From contig CAYHHI010000007.1 in assembly GCA_964356335.1 (NCBI GenBank), positions 26,586 through 90,585 of the forward strand: a stretch of 64,000 bases of DNA, in the 5' to 3' direction. Each line of letters opens with the position of its first letter. Position 1 is the first letter of the stretch. This stretch comes from CAYHHI01 sp964356335. GTDB lineage: Bacteria; Arandabacterota; Arandabacteria; Arandabacterales; Arandabacteraceae. Below the pieces are notes generated by a model that did not search any database, was not told the origin of the DNA, and saw only the letters and a list, made by a program, of their open reading frames with translations. The position numbers were made by a program, and so were the translations under genes. This document shows, in pieces, positions 8,926 to 16,633 of the stretch.

Positions 8926-10059
8926 ATGAGAAGAGTCCTCATCTGCATTTCCTCTGTGACGCTGTTGGTCATGACATCCGCACCGGCCCTGTCACAGGTT
9001 CTCTCGGATTCTCCGATCAAGGCCCCCAACGCTCATGATACACCCAATGATGGCGGCCGGAGCATAACCGTGACCTGGGAGGCAGTCGAAGACACACCGG
9101 TCTCGATACTGCGCGCAACCTCGCGCGATGGAGATTTCCAGGTAGTCGGTGAATCACGGGGCCTCGCCCGTTCCTATACTGACAGAGGGGTCGAGAACCG
9201 CAAGCCATATTATTATAGACTCGGCAACGAGATCGGTGAGGAGACCCAATACACCGCATCCTTCGGACCTGCCACATCCAAGACCAATTGGATCCACAAG
9301 GGCAGGATCAATGCCCTGGTCCTCACCGTCCTTATGTTCGCGCTCGTCGTACGCTTCATAGCAATTGCCAAGAAGGGTCAGCACCTCTACATCCGGAGGA
9401 TCGCGGGACTCGCTGCCATTGATGAAGCAGTGGGAAGGGCCACTGAGATGGGAAAGAAGATGCTCTATATTCCCGGCATCATGAGCATCAGCGAGATTCA
9501 GACCATCGCGAGCCTTGCGATCCTTCAGCATGTCGCCAAGCAATGCGCGATCTATGGAACCCATCTTGAGGTGCCGAACAAGGATCCCTTGACGTTTTCG
9601 GCCGCCAGGGAAACCGTGAAGCAAGCCTTTCTTGAGGCGGGAAAGCCTGACCAGTACAAAGAAGAAATGGTCACCTATCTTACCTACGACCAGTTTGCTT
9701 ATGCCGCGTCGGTGTCCGGGAAAATGGTGCGGGAGAGGCCCGCCACCAACTTCCTTATCGGTTCCTTCTTTGCCGAGTCACTGATCTTCGCCGAGACAGG
9801 TCAGAGTACGGGCGCCATGCAGATTGCCGGCACTGCCGACGTGACGCAGCTCCCATTCTTTGTGACCACTTGTGACTACACCCTGATGGGCGAAGAGCTA
9901 TTTGCCGCGAGTGCGTATCTGTCGAAGGAGCCCGTGCTCCTGGGAAGCATAAAGGCCCAGGATTGGACCAAGGCGACGATCATGGCCGTAATGGCTGCGG
10001 GAATAGTATTCCTTGCCTTCGGATCTCAATTCATACGAAGCTTGCTGGTGGCTCGCTAG
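8926..10059 (+). CDS. Membrane protein with fibronectin-III-like domain and DUF6754-type cytoplasmic region
   Basis: Start chosen at ATG 8926 after AAGGAGG; an upstream in-frame ATG at 8902 would bury the signal peptide. The protein has 377 residues: signal peptide 1-24, a fibronectin-III-like domain about 40-105 (ITVTWEAVEDTPVSILRA, PYYYRLGNE), a membrane segment about 127-147, a conserved soluble region about 150-345 (IRRIAGLAAIDEAVGRATEM, MLYIPGI, FFAESLIFAETGQ) and a C-terminal membrane segment. I associate the soluble region with DUF6754, a family without known function. It is the first gene of a four-gene operon of membrane proteins (12-bp gap to the next). Confidence 0.72.
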   Translation: MRRVLICISSVTLLVMTSAPALSQVLSDSPIKAPNAHDTPNDGGRSITVTWEAVEDTPVSILRATSRDGDFQVVGESRGLARSYTDRGVENRKPYYYRLGNEIGEETQYTASFGPATSKTNWIHKGRINALVLTVLMFALVVRFIAIAKKGQHLYIRRIAGLAAIDEAVGRATEMGKKMLYIPGIMSISEIQTIASLAILQHVAKQCAIYGTHLEVPNKDPLTFSAARETVKQAFLEAGKPDQYKEEMVTYLTYDQFAYAASVSGKMVRERPATNFLIGSFFAESLIFAETGQSTGAMQIAGTADVTQLPFFVTTCDYTLMGEELFAASAYLSKEPVLLGSIKAQDWTKATIMAVMAAGIVFLAFGSQFIRSLLVAR

Positions 10060-10071
10060 AGGGAGGAGCTC

Positions 10072-10710
10072 GTGAAAAGAACAGTGCCGCTTGTACTGAC
10101 ATTTGTGATAGGCATGTACCCCATTTTCGCCTTCTTCGTTCCGCACAATGTCGTGTCCGATCTCAACGATAAGCTCGACAGCTGGCTTGTGATTGTATCC
10201 GCATTTGCTCTGCCTCTCGGAGCCGTCAACGTGATCATGACCAATGCGGAGAAGATAAAGCGGGGTCAGAAGGGCTGGCCGTATTCCATAGTCATCCTGG
10301 CGAGTCTTGGCGTGATGGCGGTCTTTGGATGCCTTAACGCAAGTGCCGAGGAAGGTTTTCACCCCTATTTCCAGTACTTGTTCGTGAACCTTGTCTCACC
10401 CCTTCAGTCAACGATGTTCTCGCTTCTAGCCTTCTACGTCGCCTCTGCCGCGTACCGCGCTTTCAGAGCCAAGAATCTTGATGCGACGATTCTTCTGGTC
10501 GCGGCGATCGTGGTGATGCTTGGGCGGATACCCTTCGGAGACATGCTGTCTAAGGGTTCGATGACCCCGATCAGCGAGTGGTTGATGACTATTCCCAATA
10601 CTGCTGCTCAGAGAGGCATCATTATCGGTGCCGCTCTTGGTGCAGCCGCGATGTCCATCAGGGTAATACTCGGAATAGAGAGAACGTATCTTGGAAGCGG
10701 CAAGGACTAG
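10072..10710 (+). CDS. Conserved polytopic membrane protein, function unknown
   Basis: 212 residues from GTG 10072, preceded by GAGGGAGGAGCTC. About six hydrophobic segments alternate with short charged loops (VPLVLTFVIGMYPIFAFFV, WLVIVSAFALPLGAV, YSIVILASLGVMAVFGCL, FSLLAFYVASAAYRAF, ATILLVAAIVVML, GIIIGAALGAAAMSIRVIL). No signature residues of a known transporter or enzyme are visible. It is the second gene in the operon, 12 bp after the DUF6754-type gene and 9 bp before the next, so it is very likely a subunit of the same membrane assembly. Confidence 0.62.
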   Translation: MKRTVPLVLTFVIGMYPIFAFFVPHNVVSDLNDKLDSWLVIVSAFALPLGAVNVIMTNAEKIKRGQKGWPYSIVILASLGVMAVFGCLNASAEEGFHPYFQYLFVNLVSPLQSTMFSLLAFYVASAAYRAFRAKNLDATILLVAAIVVMLGRIPFGDMLSKGSMTPISEWLMTIPNTAAQRGIIIGAALGAAAMSIRVILGIERTYLGSGKD

Positions 10711-10719
10711 GAGGCTACG

Positions 10720-11589
10720 ATGGATCTCAAGAGAATGCTCTATATCGATCGCAGGATAATCTACTTGCTCGTGGCGATCGGGGCTCTGGTTCCTATCATA
10801 AGGCCAATAGGTTTGCCGGTAGTGCCAACCTCGCCCGTGGAGAAGCTCTTCGACAAGATCGAGAGCCTCGGTCCCGAGAACTCCGTGATTGTCTCTTTTG
10901 ATTACGGTCCTTCTTCCGAACCGGAGTTGAACCCGATGGCAGAAGCCATAATGAGGCACCTTTTCATAAAGAAGGCGAAGATGATCGTTATGGCGTTCTT
11001 CCCGCTGGGTGGAGTTTCAGAGGCAATAGCCGAGCTCAACAAAATCGCGGCTGAGTTCACTCCCGAGTACGGCGTCGATTACGTGAATCTTGGCTACAAG
11101 GAAGGTGCTCAGGCAGCCATGAAAAGAATGGCCGTCAGCATCAAGGATCTCTTCCCTGCCGACGTTTCCGGCAGGGAGACGGCTTCCATGCCCATTATAC
11201 AGGCGACCAAGAACTATAAGGATGTTGCAGTCGTGATAAGCCTGTCGACGGGCATTATAGGCGAGTATTGGGCGAATCTGGTCAATGCCCAGTTCGGCGT
11301 ACCCGTTGCCGTAGGTTGCACGGCTGTCTCCGCACCTAAGTATTACGCTTATCTCCGTGCCGGCCAAATGATGAGCCTCCTGGGCGGCCTCAAGGGCGCG
11401 AGCGAATATGAGAAATTAATGAAAGACCACTATGAGGTGGCGCGTGAGACTTACGCCAAACCCGCGGAGAAGAAAGCATCGGCAACCACAGGCATGGATG
11501 TCCAATCGATTGTCCATGTCATTATCATAGCGTTCATAATATTCGGAAACACGATCTACTTCCTCACTATCCGACAGGGAGGCAAATGA
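10720..11589 (+). CDS. Bitopic membrane protein with a central soluble domain, function unknown
   Basis: 289 residues. A membrane segment near residues 13-30 (IIYLLVAIGALVPIIRPIG) is followed by a soluble alpha/beta domain (VEKLFDKIESLGPENSVIVSF, AEAIMRHLFIKKAKMIVMAFF, VDYVNLGYKEGAQAAMKRMA, DVAVVISLSTGI) and a C-terminal membrane segment (VHVIIIAFIIFGNTIYFLTI). The alternating beta/alpha pattern looks Rossmann-like, but I see no nucleotide-binding glycine motif. The stop overlaps the next start as ATGA, so translation is coupled. Third gene of the uncharacterised four-gene operon. Confidence 0.62.
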   Translation: MDLKRMLYIDRRIIYLLVAIGALVPIIRPIGLPVVPTSPVEKLFDKIESLGPENSVIVSFDYGPSSEPELNPMAEAIMRHLFIKKAKMIVMAFFPLGGVSEAIAELNKIAAEFTPEYGVDYVNLGYKEGAQAAMKRMAVSIKDLFPADVSGRETASMPIIQATKNYKDVAVVISLSTGIIGEYWANLVNAQFGVPVAVGCTAVSAPKYYAYLRAGQMMSLLGGLKGASEYEKLMKDHYEVARETYAKPAEKKASATTGMDVQSIVHVIIIAFIIFGNTIYFLTIRQGGK

Positions 11590-12224
11590 TGGGCGTCTCA
11601 ATCGGTGTATGGCTGAATGCGCTTTTCACGCTTTTCATTCTGAGTTTTCTCTACAAGGATAACCCCCTCTTCAGGGTCGCAGAGAGTGTCTTTGCGGGGA
11701 TGTCGCTGGGCTACTATATCGGACTTTCGTGGCAGCAGACCCTCAAGCCGAATCTCTACGCGCCTCTGAAGGTAAGCTTCACGGGTGACCTCCACTATCT
11801 GCTTCTGATTCCGACGGCCCTCGGTATCCTGCTCTATTTCAGATATGTTCCGAGGATAGCCTGGATGTCGCGTATCGCCCTGGCTGTTTACATCGGTTAC
11901 TACGTAGGCGTCTATCTTGTACAGAAGCTGCACGGTGAAGTCCTGCCCCAGACAAGGGACACCATTCTGTCGGTGACGGGAGGTGGCTGGTTGGCCGTGG
12001 AGAACATCATCCTGATGATTGGAGTGTTCTCGGTACTGATCTACTTCTACTTCTCTATGGAACACAAAGGTGTAGTGGGGCGGGTGTCGAAGGTGGGAAT
12101 TTGGTTCCTGATGATCTCCTTCGGTGCGAGCTTTGGTTACACCGTTATGGCTCGAGTATCGCTCTTGATGGGAAGGTTCACTTTCTTGGTGAATCACTGG
12201 ATCCGACCGCTGATCTCAGGATAG
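11586..12224 (+). CDS. Conserved polytopic membrane protein, function unknown
   Basis: 212 residues with about seven hydrophobic segments (GVWLNALFTLFILSFLY, VFAGMSLGYYIGLSW, YLLLIPTALGILLYF, MSRIALAVYIGYYVGVYLV, NIILMIGVFSVLIYFYF, IWFLMISFGASFGYTVM). It overlaps the upstream gene by 4 bp. No catalytic or transport motif is recognisable. It ends the operon; 183 bp follow before the radical SAM gene, without a clear terminator. Confidence 0.62.
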   Translation: MMGVSIGVWLNALFTLFILSFLYKDNPLFRVAESVFAGMSLGYYIGLSWQQTLKPNLYAPLKVSFTGDLHYLLLIPTALGILLYFRYVPRIAWMSRIALAVYIGYYVGVYLVQKLHGEVLPQTRDTILSVTGGGWLAVENIILMIGVFSVLIYFYFSMEHKGVVGRVSKVGIWFLMISFGASFGYTVMARVSLLMGRFTFLVNHWIRPLISG

Positions 12225-12407
12225 GCCGAGGCGGGCCCTGAAGACCAATAGCGGTGGAAGTAAGTGTGAGTAAGGTTCTGGATGACTCGCAGGTGATGAG
12301 GGGATATGGGGCACCGGGTTGTTGCGCTTTGACTGATTTCGGCGTGACCGATTGGTTTGTCGGCGTCGTGAAGGGCATGATCCGAGTCTGAAGGAGGAAA
12401 GAGCCCC

Positions 12408-13172
12408 ATGGGAAGAGTCCTTGCTTTGCAGAAAGGCATAATCTACGGGCCGGTCGATTCGCGAAGGCTCGGCCGTTCACTCGGGATAAATCTCATGCCC
12501 ACTGGCTACAAGGTCTGCTCTTTCAACTGCATTTACTGCCACTATGGCTGGACCAAATATCTTGAACCGGATGTATCAAGACACATCCGTGAGCTGCCCG
12601 CTGCCGGCGAAGTCGAAAGAGAACTCGAGAAGACCCTGAGAACCATAGAACCTCCTCAATTCATAACCTTCTCCGGAAATGGTGAGGCAAGCCTCCATCC
12701 TGATTTTCCTGCTATTGTCGATGCAGTGCTTTCGGTCCGGGACCGGGTTGGGAGCTCGGCCAGGGTAGCGATCCTGTCCAATTCGACGGGTGTATCGAGT
12801 GCGGGAGTGAGGCAGGCCTTGCAGAAGCTGGATTTGCGGATAATGAAGCTCGATGCCGGAACCCCGGAGGTCTTGAGGAGAATCAACCGGCCGGCACGGG
12901 GCATCTCACTCGACAGAATAGGTGAAGGCCTGAGCTTGCTTCGGGACGTCACGCTGCAATCGGCCTTCGTGGAAGGCGAGGTCACCAACTCGACAGCCGA
13001 AGATATCGAGACCTGGCTCGCGCAGGTGAAACCTATCAAGCCCACGTTTGTACAGGTTTACAGCCTTGAGAATGCACCGGCGATGGACACGCTCACTGGA
13101 GTGCCGACACCGAAGCTGGAGAGAATCGTCCGCCGCCTTGAAGGTATTGGCATCAAGGCTGGTGCCTACTGA
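12408..13172 (+). CDS. Radical SAM protein (COG0731-like Fe-S oxidoreductase)
   Basis: 254 residues from ATG 12408 after AAGGAGG. The radical SAM cluster motif is CSFNCIYC (Cx3Cx2C) in a YKVCSFNCIYCHYGWTK context. The SAM-binding glycine region is FITFSGNGEASLHPDF, and VAILSNSTGV and LRIMKLDAGTPEVLRRINRP follow the TIM-barrel order. This layout is that of a widespread group of small radical SAM proteins without defined substrates, related in the core to tRNA wybutosine enzymes. The function beyond radical chemistry is unknown. It is transcribed in the same direction as the preceding operon but separated by 183 bp. Confidence 0.82.
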   Translation: MGRVLALQKGIIYGPVDSRRLGRSLGINLMPTGYKVCSFNCIYCHYGWTKYLEPDVSRHIRELPAAGEVERELEKTLRTIEPPQFITFSGNGEASLHPDFPAIVDAVLSVRDRVGSSARVAILSNSTGVSSAGVRQALQKLDLRIMKLDAGTPEVLRRINRPARGISLDRIGEGLSLLRDVTLQSAFVEGEVTNSTAEDIETWLAQVKPIKPTFVQVYSLENAPAMDTLTGVPTPKLERIVRRLEGIGIKAGAY

Positions 13173-13249
13173 GCATGGCCCCGCCGAGCCTGACCCTTCT
13201 CGGCACTGCCTTCTGGACGCGCCCTGCTCCAAGACGCTGACACCATTCC

Positions 13250-13681
13250 TTAATGAGTGCTCGAGACCAAGCGCTTGATCGTTGAATCCTTGAGAAGCCC
13301 TTCGAATTCCTCTATAGTCTTCACAATGATGTCGGCGGTGTATTTCACGACCCAGTTGTGCTCAAGCGTGGTGATCGCCACCACCTTGACACCGGCCTTC
13401 TTTGCTTCCCACATTTCTATGGCGCTTCCCATGCTTGCCTCTGGCAGATACGCAACGAGCAGCTGGCTCGTCCTCGCGGCCTCAACAGACTCCTCGAAGA
13501 CGCTGAAGGCCCTGGCTTCGTCATAGAGGAGCGACTCCGGATGAAGGCTCACGGGGCAATAGATCGCGGCCTCGGGAAGATATTCTCCGACGAGGTTCCG
13601 CAGGCGTATGCGGTATGCCTGTTCATGGACTGCGAAATGAGATATCGAACCCTGTATGATTCCGCAAATAAACACTCTCAT
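13250..13681 (-). CDS. Nucleoside 2-deoxyribosyltransferase-like protein
   Basis: 143 residues from ATG 13681 after GGGGGAGG. The chain starts with a short beta strand (MRVFICGII), carries RLRNLVGEYLP and CPVSLHPESL, and has the family's conserved end LLVAYLPEASMGSAIEMWEAKKAGVKVVAI, corresponding to the S-x-G-x-x-x-E nucleophile region of the deoxyribosyltransferase/TIR-like fold (the Glu of AIEMWEA is the candidate nucleophile). Such proteins cleave or transfer the N-glycosidic bond of nucleosides or related molecules. The actual substrate is not predictable. It is divergent from the DUF4912/GH57 operon. Confidence 0.7.
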   Translation of the reverse strand: MRVFICGIIQGSISHFAVHEQAYRIRLRNLVGEYLPEAAIYCPVSLHPESLLYDEARAFSVFEESVEAARTSQLLVAYLPEASMGSAIEMWEAKKAGVKVVAITTLEHNWVVKYTADIIVKTIEEFEGLLKDSTIKRLVSSTH

Positions 13682-13741
13682 GTCATTGCCTCCCCCAAAG
13701 TTAGCGGGTCTTTTTCCATGGATTTGTGTCTAATATTTTAG

Positions 13742-13770
13742 TTGCAAGGTTTTACACACGGTATTACTAT
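13742..13770 (+). promoter_or_regulatory. Candidate promoter for the DUF4912-GH57 operon
   Basis: TTGCAA at 13742-13747, 17-bp spacer, TACTAT at 13765-13770, 73 bp upstream of the DUF4912 gene, within the A+T-rich divergent intergenic region. Confidence 0.55.
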
Positions 13771-13842
13771 AGGCTAAGCGTCGAGAATTAGCCAGGCTGA
13801 AAGAGAATCTACCCTGGGGCAAGCCCGAGGGGGAGGTTTGTA

Positions 13843-14967
13843 ATGGAGAAGAAGGATCTTCTTGCGAAGACAAAGAAAAGCCTTCTGGACATGGCCACCG
13901 ACCGGCGCATACCGGGTCGCTCGGCGATGAGCAAGGCCGAGCTTGTCAAGGCCATCTTGAAGGCTGGCGCGAAAAGGGAAAAGGAGGTTCGGGCGAAGGC
14001 TGCCGAGCCAAAGGTCACTCGCCAGGTGAAGAAGCAGGCTGCGCCCGTACGAGAGAGAGTTCTCGTAAGAAGGAGCTGGCGGGAGCAGCAGGCAGTCGTC
14101 CAGCACGCCAAGTATGAATCCAAGATAGAACGAAGGCCTGCCGGGCCTCCTAAGCCCACGGAGATAATCCCGCCGACGCCCGAGATTCCTGCCTCATACG
14201 GGGCAGACAGAATTGTTCTTCTTGTGAGGGACCCCTACTGGGTTCACGTTTACTGGGACATCTCAAGGGAGACTCTCTTGAGGGCCAAGGGAGTTTTGAA
14301 GGACCAATGGTACGACGCCAAGTCCATCTTGAGAGTCCACGATGTGACGGGTGTAGATTTTGACGGGCGGAATTCGAATTCCTATTCTGACATAGCCATT
14401 GAAGGCGGATCCACCAACTGGTACATAAATACGCGTGTCCCGAACAGGACTTACTGTGTTGACGTAGGGTTGCTCTCGCGTTCGGGCAAGTTTGTCTTGC
14501 TTGCGCGATCTAACAAGGCAACAACCCCCAGGGATGCACCTTCGGATGTAGTTGACGAGAAATGGATGATACCTGATTGGGAGTTCGAGAAAGTCTATGC
14601 GCTCTCGGGCGGTTTCAGTATCGGTACCAGTTCACTTGAACTCAAGGAAATGATGGAAAAGGCTCTTGGTGGGGAGATGGGTTCCGGTGCAGTTGGCAGC
14701 CTCGCGATTTCGAGCCCCGTTGGCAAGCCGCGTGCTCGCGGTTTCTGGTTCAGAGTGGGGACGGAGCTCATTGTCTATGGGGCGACAGAGCCAGATGCCA
14801 AAGTGACACTTCAGGGACAACCAGTCAAACTTAAGCCGGATGGTACCTTCAGTGTCAGGTTCGCTCTGCCGGATGGAGAGCAGGTGATTCCGGCAGTTGC
14901 CGAGTCAAAGGACGGCGTTGAGAGGCGCACAATCACCTCGATTGTGACCAAGAAGACTGAAGAATAG
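13843..14967 (+). CDS. DUF4912 protein with N-terminal Rho-N/SAP-like helix pair
   Basis: 374 residues from ATG 13843 after GGGGGAGG. Residues about 5-45 (LLAKTKKSLLDMATDRRIPG, MSKAELVKAILKAG) form a Rho-N/SAP-like helical pair. A basic linker follows. Residues about 125-250 are DUF4912, recognised by RIVLLVRDPYWVHVYWDIS and the later NRTYCVDVGLLSRSGKFV strand pair. The last 90 residues (WFRVGTELIVYGATEPDAKV, GTFSVRFALPDG) look like an Ig-like beta sandwich. DUF4912 genes are often found beside GH57 branching enzymes, as here (26 bp upstream), which suggests a role in glycogen metabolism, but no biochemical function is known to me. Confidence 0.83.
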   Translation: MEKKDLLAKTKKSLLDMATDRRIPGRSAMSKAELVKAILKAGAKREKEVRAKAAEPKVTRQVKKQAAPVRERVLVRRSWREQQAVVQHAKYESKIERRPAGPPKPTEIIPPTPEIPASYGADRIVLLVRDPYWVHVYWDISRETLLRAKGVLKDQWYDAKSILRVHDVTGVDFDGRNSNSYSDIAIEGGSTNWYINTRVPNRTYCVDVGLLSRSGKFVLLARSNKATTPRDAPSDVVDEKWMIPDWEFEKVYALSGGFSIGTSSLELKEMMEKALGGEMGSGAVGSLAISSPVGKPRARGFWFRVGTELIVYGATEPDAKVTLQGQPVKLKPDGTFSVRFALPDGEQVIPAVAESKDGVERRTITSIVTKKTEE

Positions 14968-14993
14968 ACCCAGCCAGAGAAACGAGATCAAAG

Positions 14994-16616
14994 ATGAAAA
15001 GGCCTAAAGGTTATTTTTGTCTTGTCCTGCATGCTCATCTACCTTTTGTCAGGCACCCTGAATACCCGGAGTTCCTCGAGGAAGACTGGCTATTTGAGGC
15101 CATTACAGAGACTTACATGCCTCTCTTAAAGATATTTGAGAAGCTTGAGGAAGACTCAGTCCCCTACAGGGTGACGATCTCGATGAGCCCGCCGTTGGTC
15201 TCTCTCCTCAATGACTGGATGCTCCAGGAGCGTTACCTCAAGCGCCTCGAGAAACTCACGGAGCTTGCCTCCAAGGAAGTCGATCGGACCAGGTGGGACG
15301 CCAGGATGAACCGGCTCGCTCTCATGTACTACTGGTTTTTCGAGAACACCCGGAAGACCTATGTCGACAAATACTCCAGGGATCTCGTGTCGGTTTTCCG
15401 AAGACTCAACGATACCGGCCACGTGGAACTCACAACCTGTGGGGCAACTCACGGCTACCTTCCTATGATTGCCGTAAACCGCAATGCGGTGCGAGCCCAG
15501 GTTGAGGTTGCGTGCCAGTATCACCAGCGAAACTTCGGGCATCGGCCCGCGGGCATCTGGCTTCCCGAATGCGGCTATGAGCCAGGTATTGACACAATCC
15601 TCAAAGAATCCGGGATCAAGTTCTTCTTCACCGACACCCACGGCATCCTTCATGCGAGCCCGCGGCCCAGGTATGGCATCTTCGCACCCATCTATTGTCC
15701 CTCCGGCGTGGCTGCTTTCGGCCGCGACATGGATTCATCGAAGCAGGTGTGGAGCGCCCAGGAAGGCTATCCCGGCGATTACTACTACAGGGACTTCTAT
15801 AGAGATGTAGGTTTCGATCTTGACTACGATTACGTTAAGTCTTACCTGCATGGCGGCGGGAGCAGAGTATATACGGGAATCAAGTACTACAGGATAACCG
15901 GCCGCGGCGATCACAAGGAACCTTATGAGCCTGACGTCGCCCGCGAGAAAGCAGCAACCCATGCGGGCAACTTCATGTTCAACAGGGAGAAGCAGGTAGA
16001 GTACCTGTACGATTTCCTGAAGAAGGAGCCTATCATCATTGCGCCTTACGACGCGGAGCTCTTCGGCCACTGGTGGTTCGAAGGTCCGCAGTGGATTGAT
16101 TTTCTGATGAGAAAGTGCGCTTATGATCAGAACGTGTTTGCGCCGGTGACCCCATCGGAATACCTTGCCAAGCATCCACGGAATCAGGTCGCGACGCCTT
16201 CGCTTTCAAGCTGGGGGTGGAAGGGATATAACGAGGTCTGGCTTGAAGGCTCCAACGACTGGATCTATCGGCACCTTCATTGGGCCGCGGACAGGATGGT
16301 GGAGATGGCCAATGACGGCGATTGCGGTGACCCTGTGAGGGCCCGTGCCCTGAAGCAGGCGGCACGCGAACTCCTGCTTGCCCAGAGCAGCGACTGGGCA
16401 TTCATAATGAAGACGGGTACGGCGGTTGCCTATGCCGTCAAGCGGACCAAGGATCACATCGGCAGGTTCAAGAAGATCTACGAGGATATAAAACATGGGA
16501 CCATTGACATAGATTGGCTAAGCGGTGTGGAAGCCAGGGACAGTATTTTCCCCGAGCTGGACTACCGGATTTATGCAGACCAGTATGCTCCGATCGCAAC
16601 TCGATCAAGAGGCTAG
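14994..16616 (+). CDS. GH57 1,4-alpha-glucan branching enzyme
   Basis: 540 residues, matching the length of the Thermus and Thermococcus GH57 branching enzymes. It forms alpha-1,6 branches in glycogen. Family motifs are in order: HAHLPF at residues 13-18, GATHGYLP, GIWLPECGYEPG with the nucleophile E192, and APYDAELFGHWWFEGP with the acid/base D353. The C-terminal helical region (SSWGWKGYNEVWLEGSNDWIY, LLAQSSDWAFI) closes the active site in known structures. It is co-directional with the DUF4912 gene upstream and the activase gene 17 bp downstream. Confidence 0.92.
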   Translation: MKRPKGYFCLVLHAHLPFVRHPEYPEFLEEDWLFEAITETYMPLLKIFEKLEEDSVPYRVTISMSPPLVSLLNDWMLQERYLKRLEKLTELASKEVDRTRWDARMNRLALMYYWFFENTRKTYVDKYSRDLVSVFRRLNDTGHVELTTCGATHGYLPMIAVNRNAVRAQVEVACQYHQRNFGHRPAGIWLPECGYEPGIDTILKESGIKFFFTDTHGILHASPRPRYGIFAPIYCPSGVAAFGRDMDSSKQVWSAQEGYPGDYYYRDFYRDVGFDLDYDYVKSYLHGGGSRVYTGIKYYRITGRGDHKEPYEPDVAREKAATHAGNFMFNREKQVEYLYDFLKKEPIIIAPYDAELFGHWWFEGPQWIDFLMRKCAYDQNVFAPVTPSEYLAKHPRNQVATPSLSSWGWKGYNEVWLEGSNDWIYRHLHWAADRMVEMANDGDCGDPVRARALKQAARELLLAQSSDWAFIMKTGTAVAYAVKRTKDHIGRFKKIYEDIKHGTIDIDWLSGVEARDSIFPELDYRIYADQYAPIATRSRG

Positions 16617-16633
16617 TGAGGAGGTCGCTATTA

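Noticed and set aside
12225..12407. Possible RNA element between the membrane operon and the radical SAM gene
   Set aside because: No stable hairpin, riboswitch core or promoter pattern could be traced by eye.
16514..16633. Upstream extension of the activase frame into the GH57 gene
   Set aside because: A well-placed Shine-Dalgarno and ATG at 16634 start the conserved protein; the extension overlaps GH57 coding sequence by about 100 bp.
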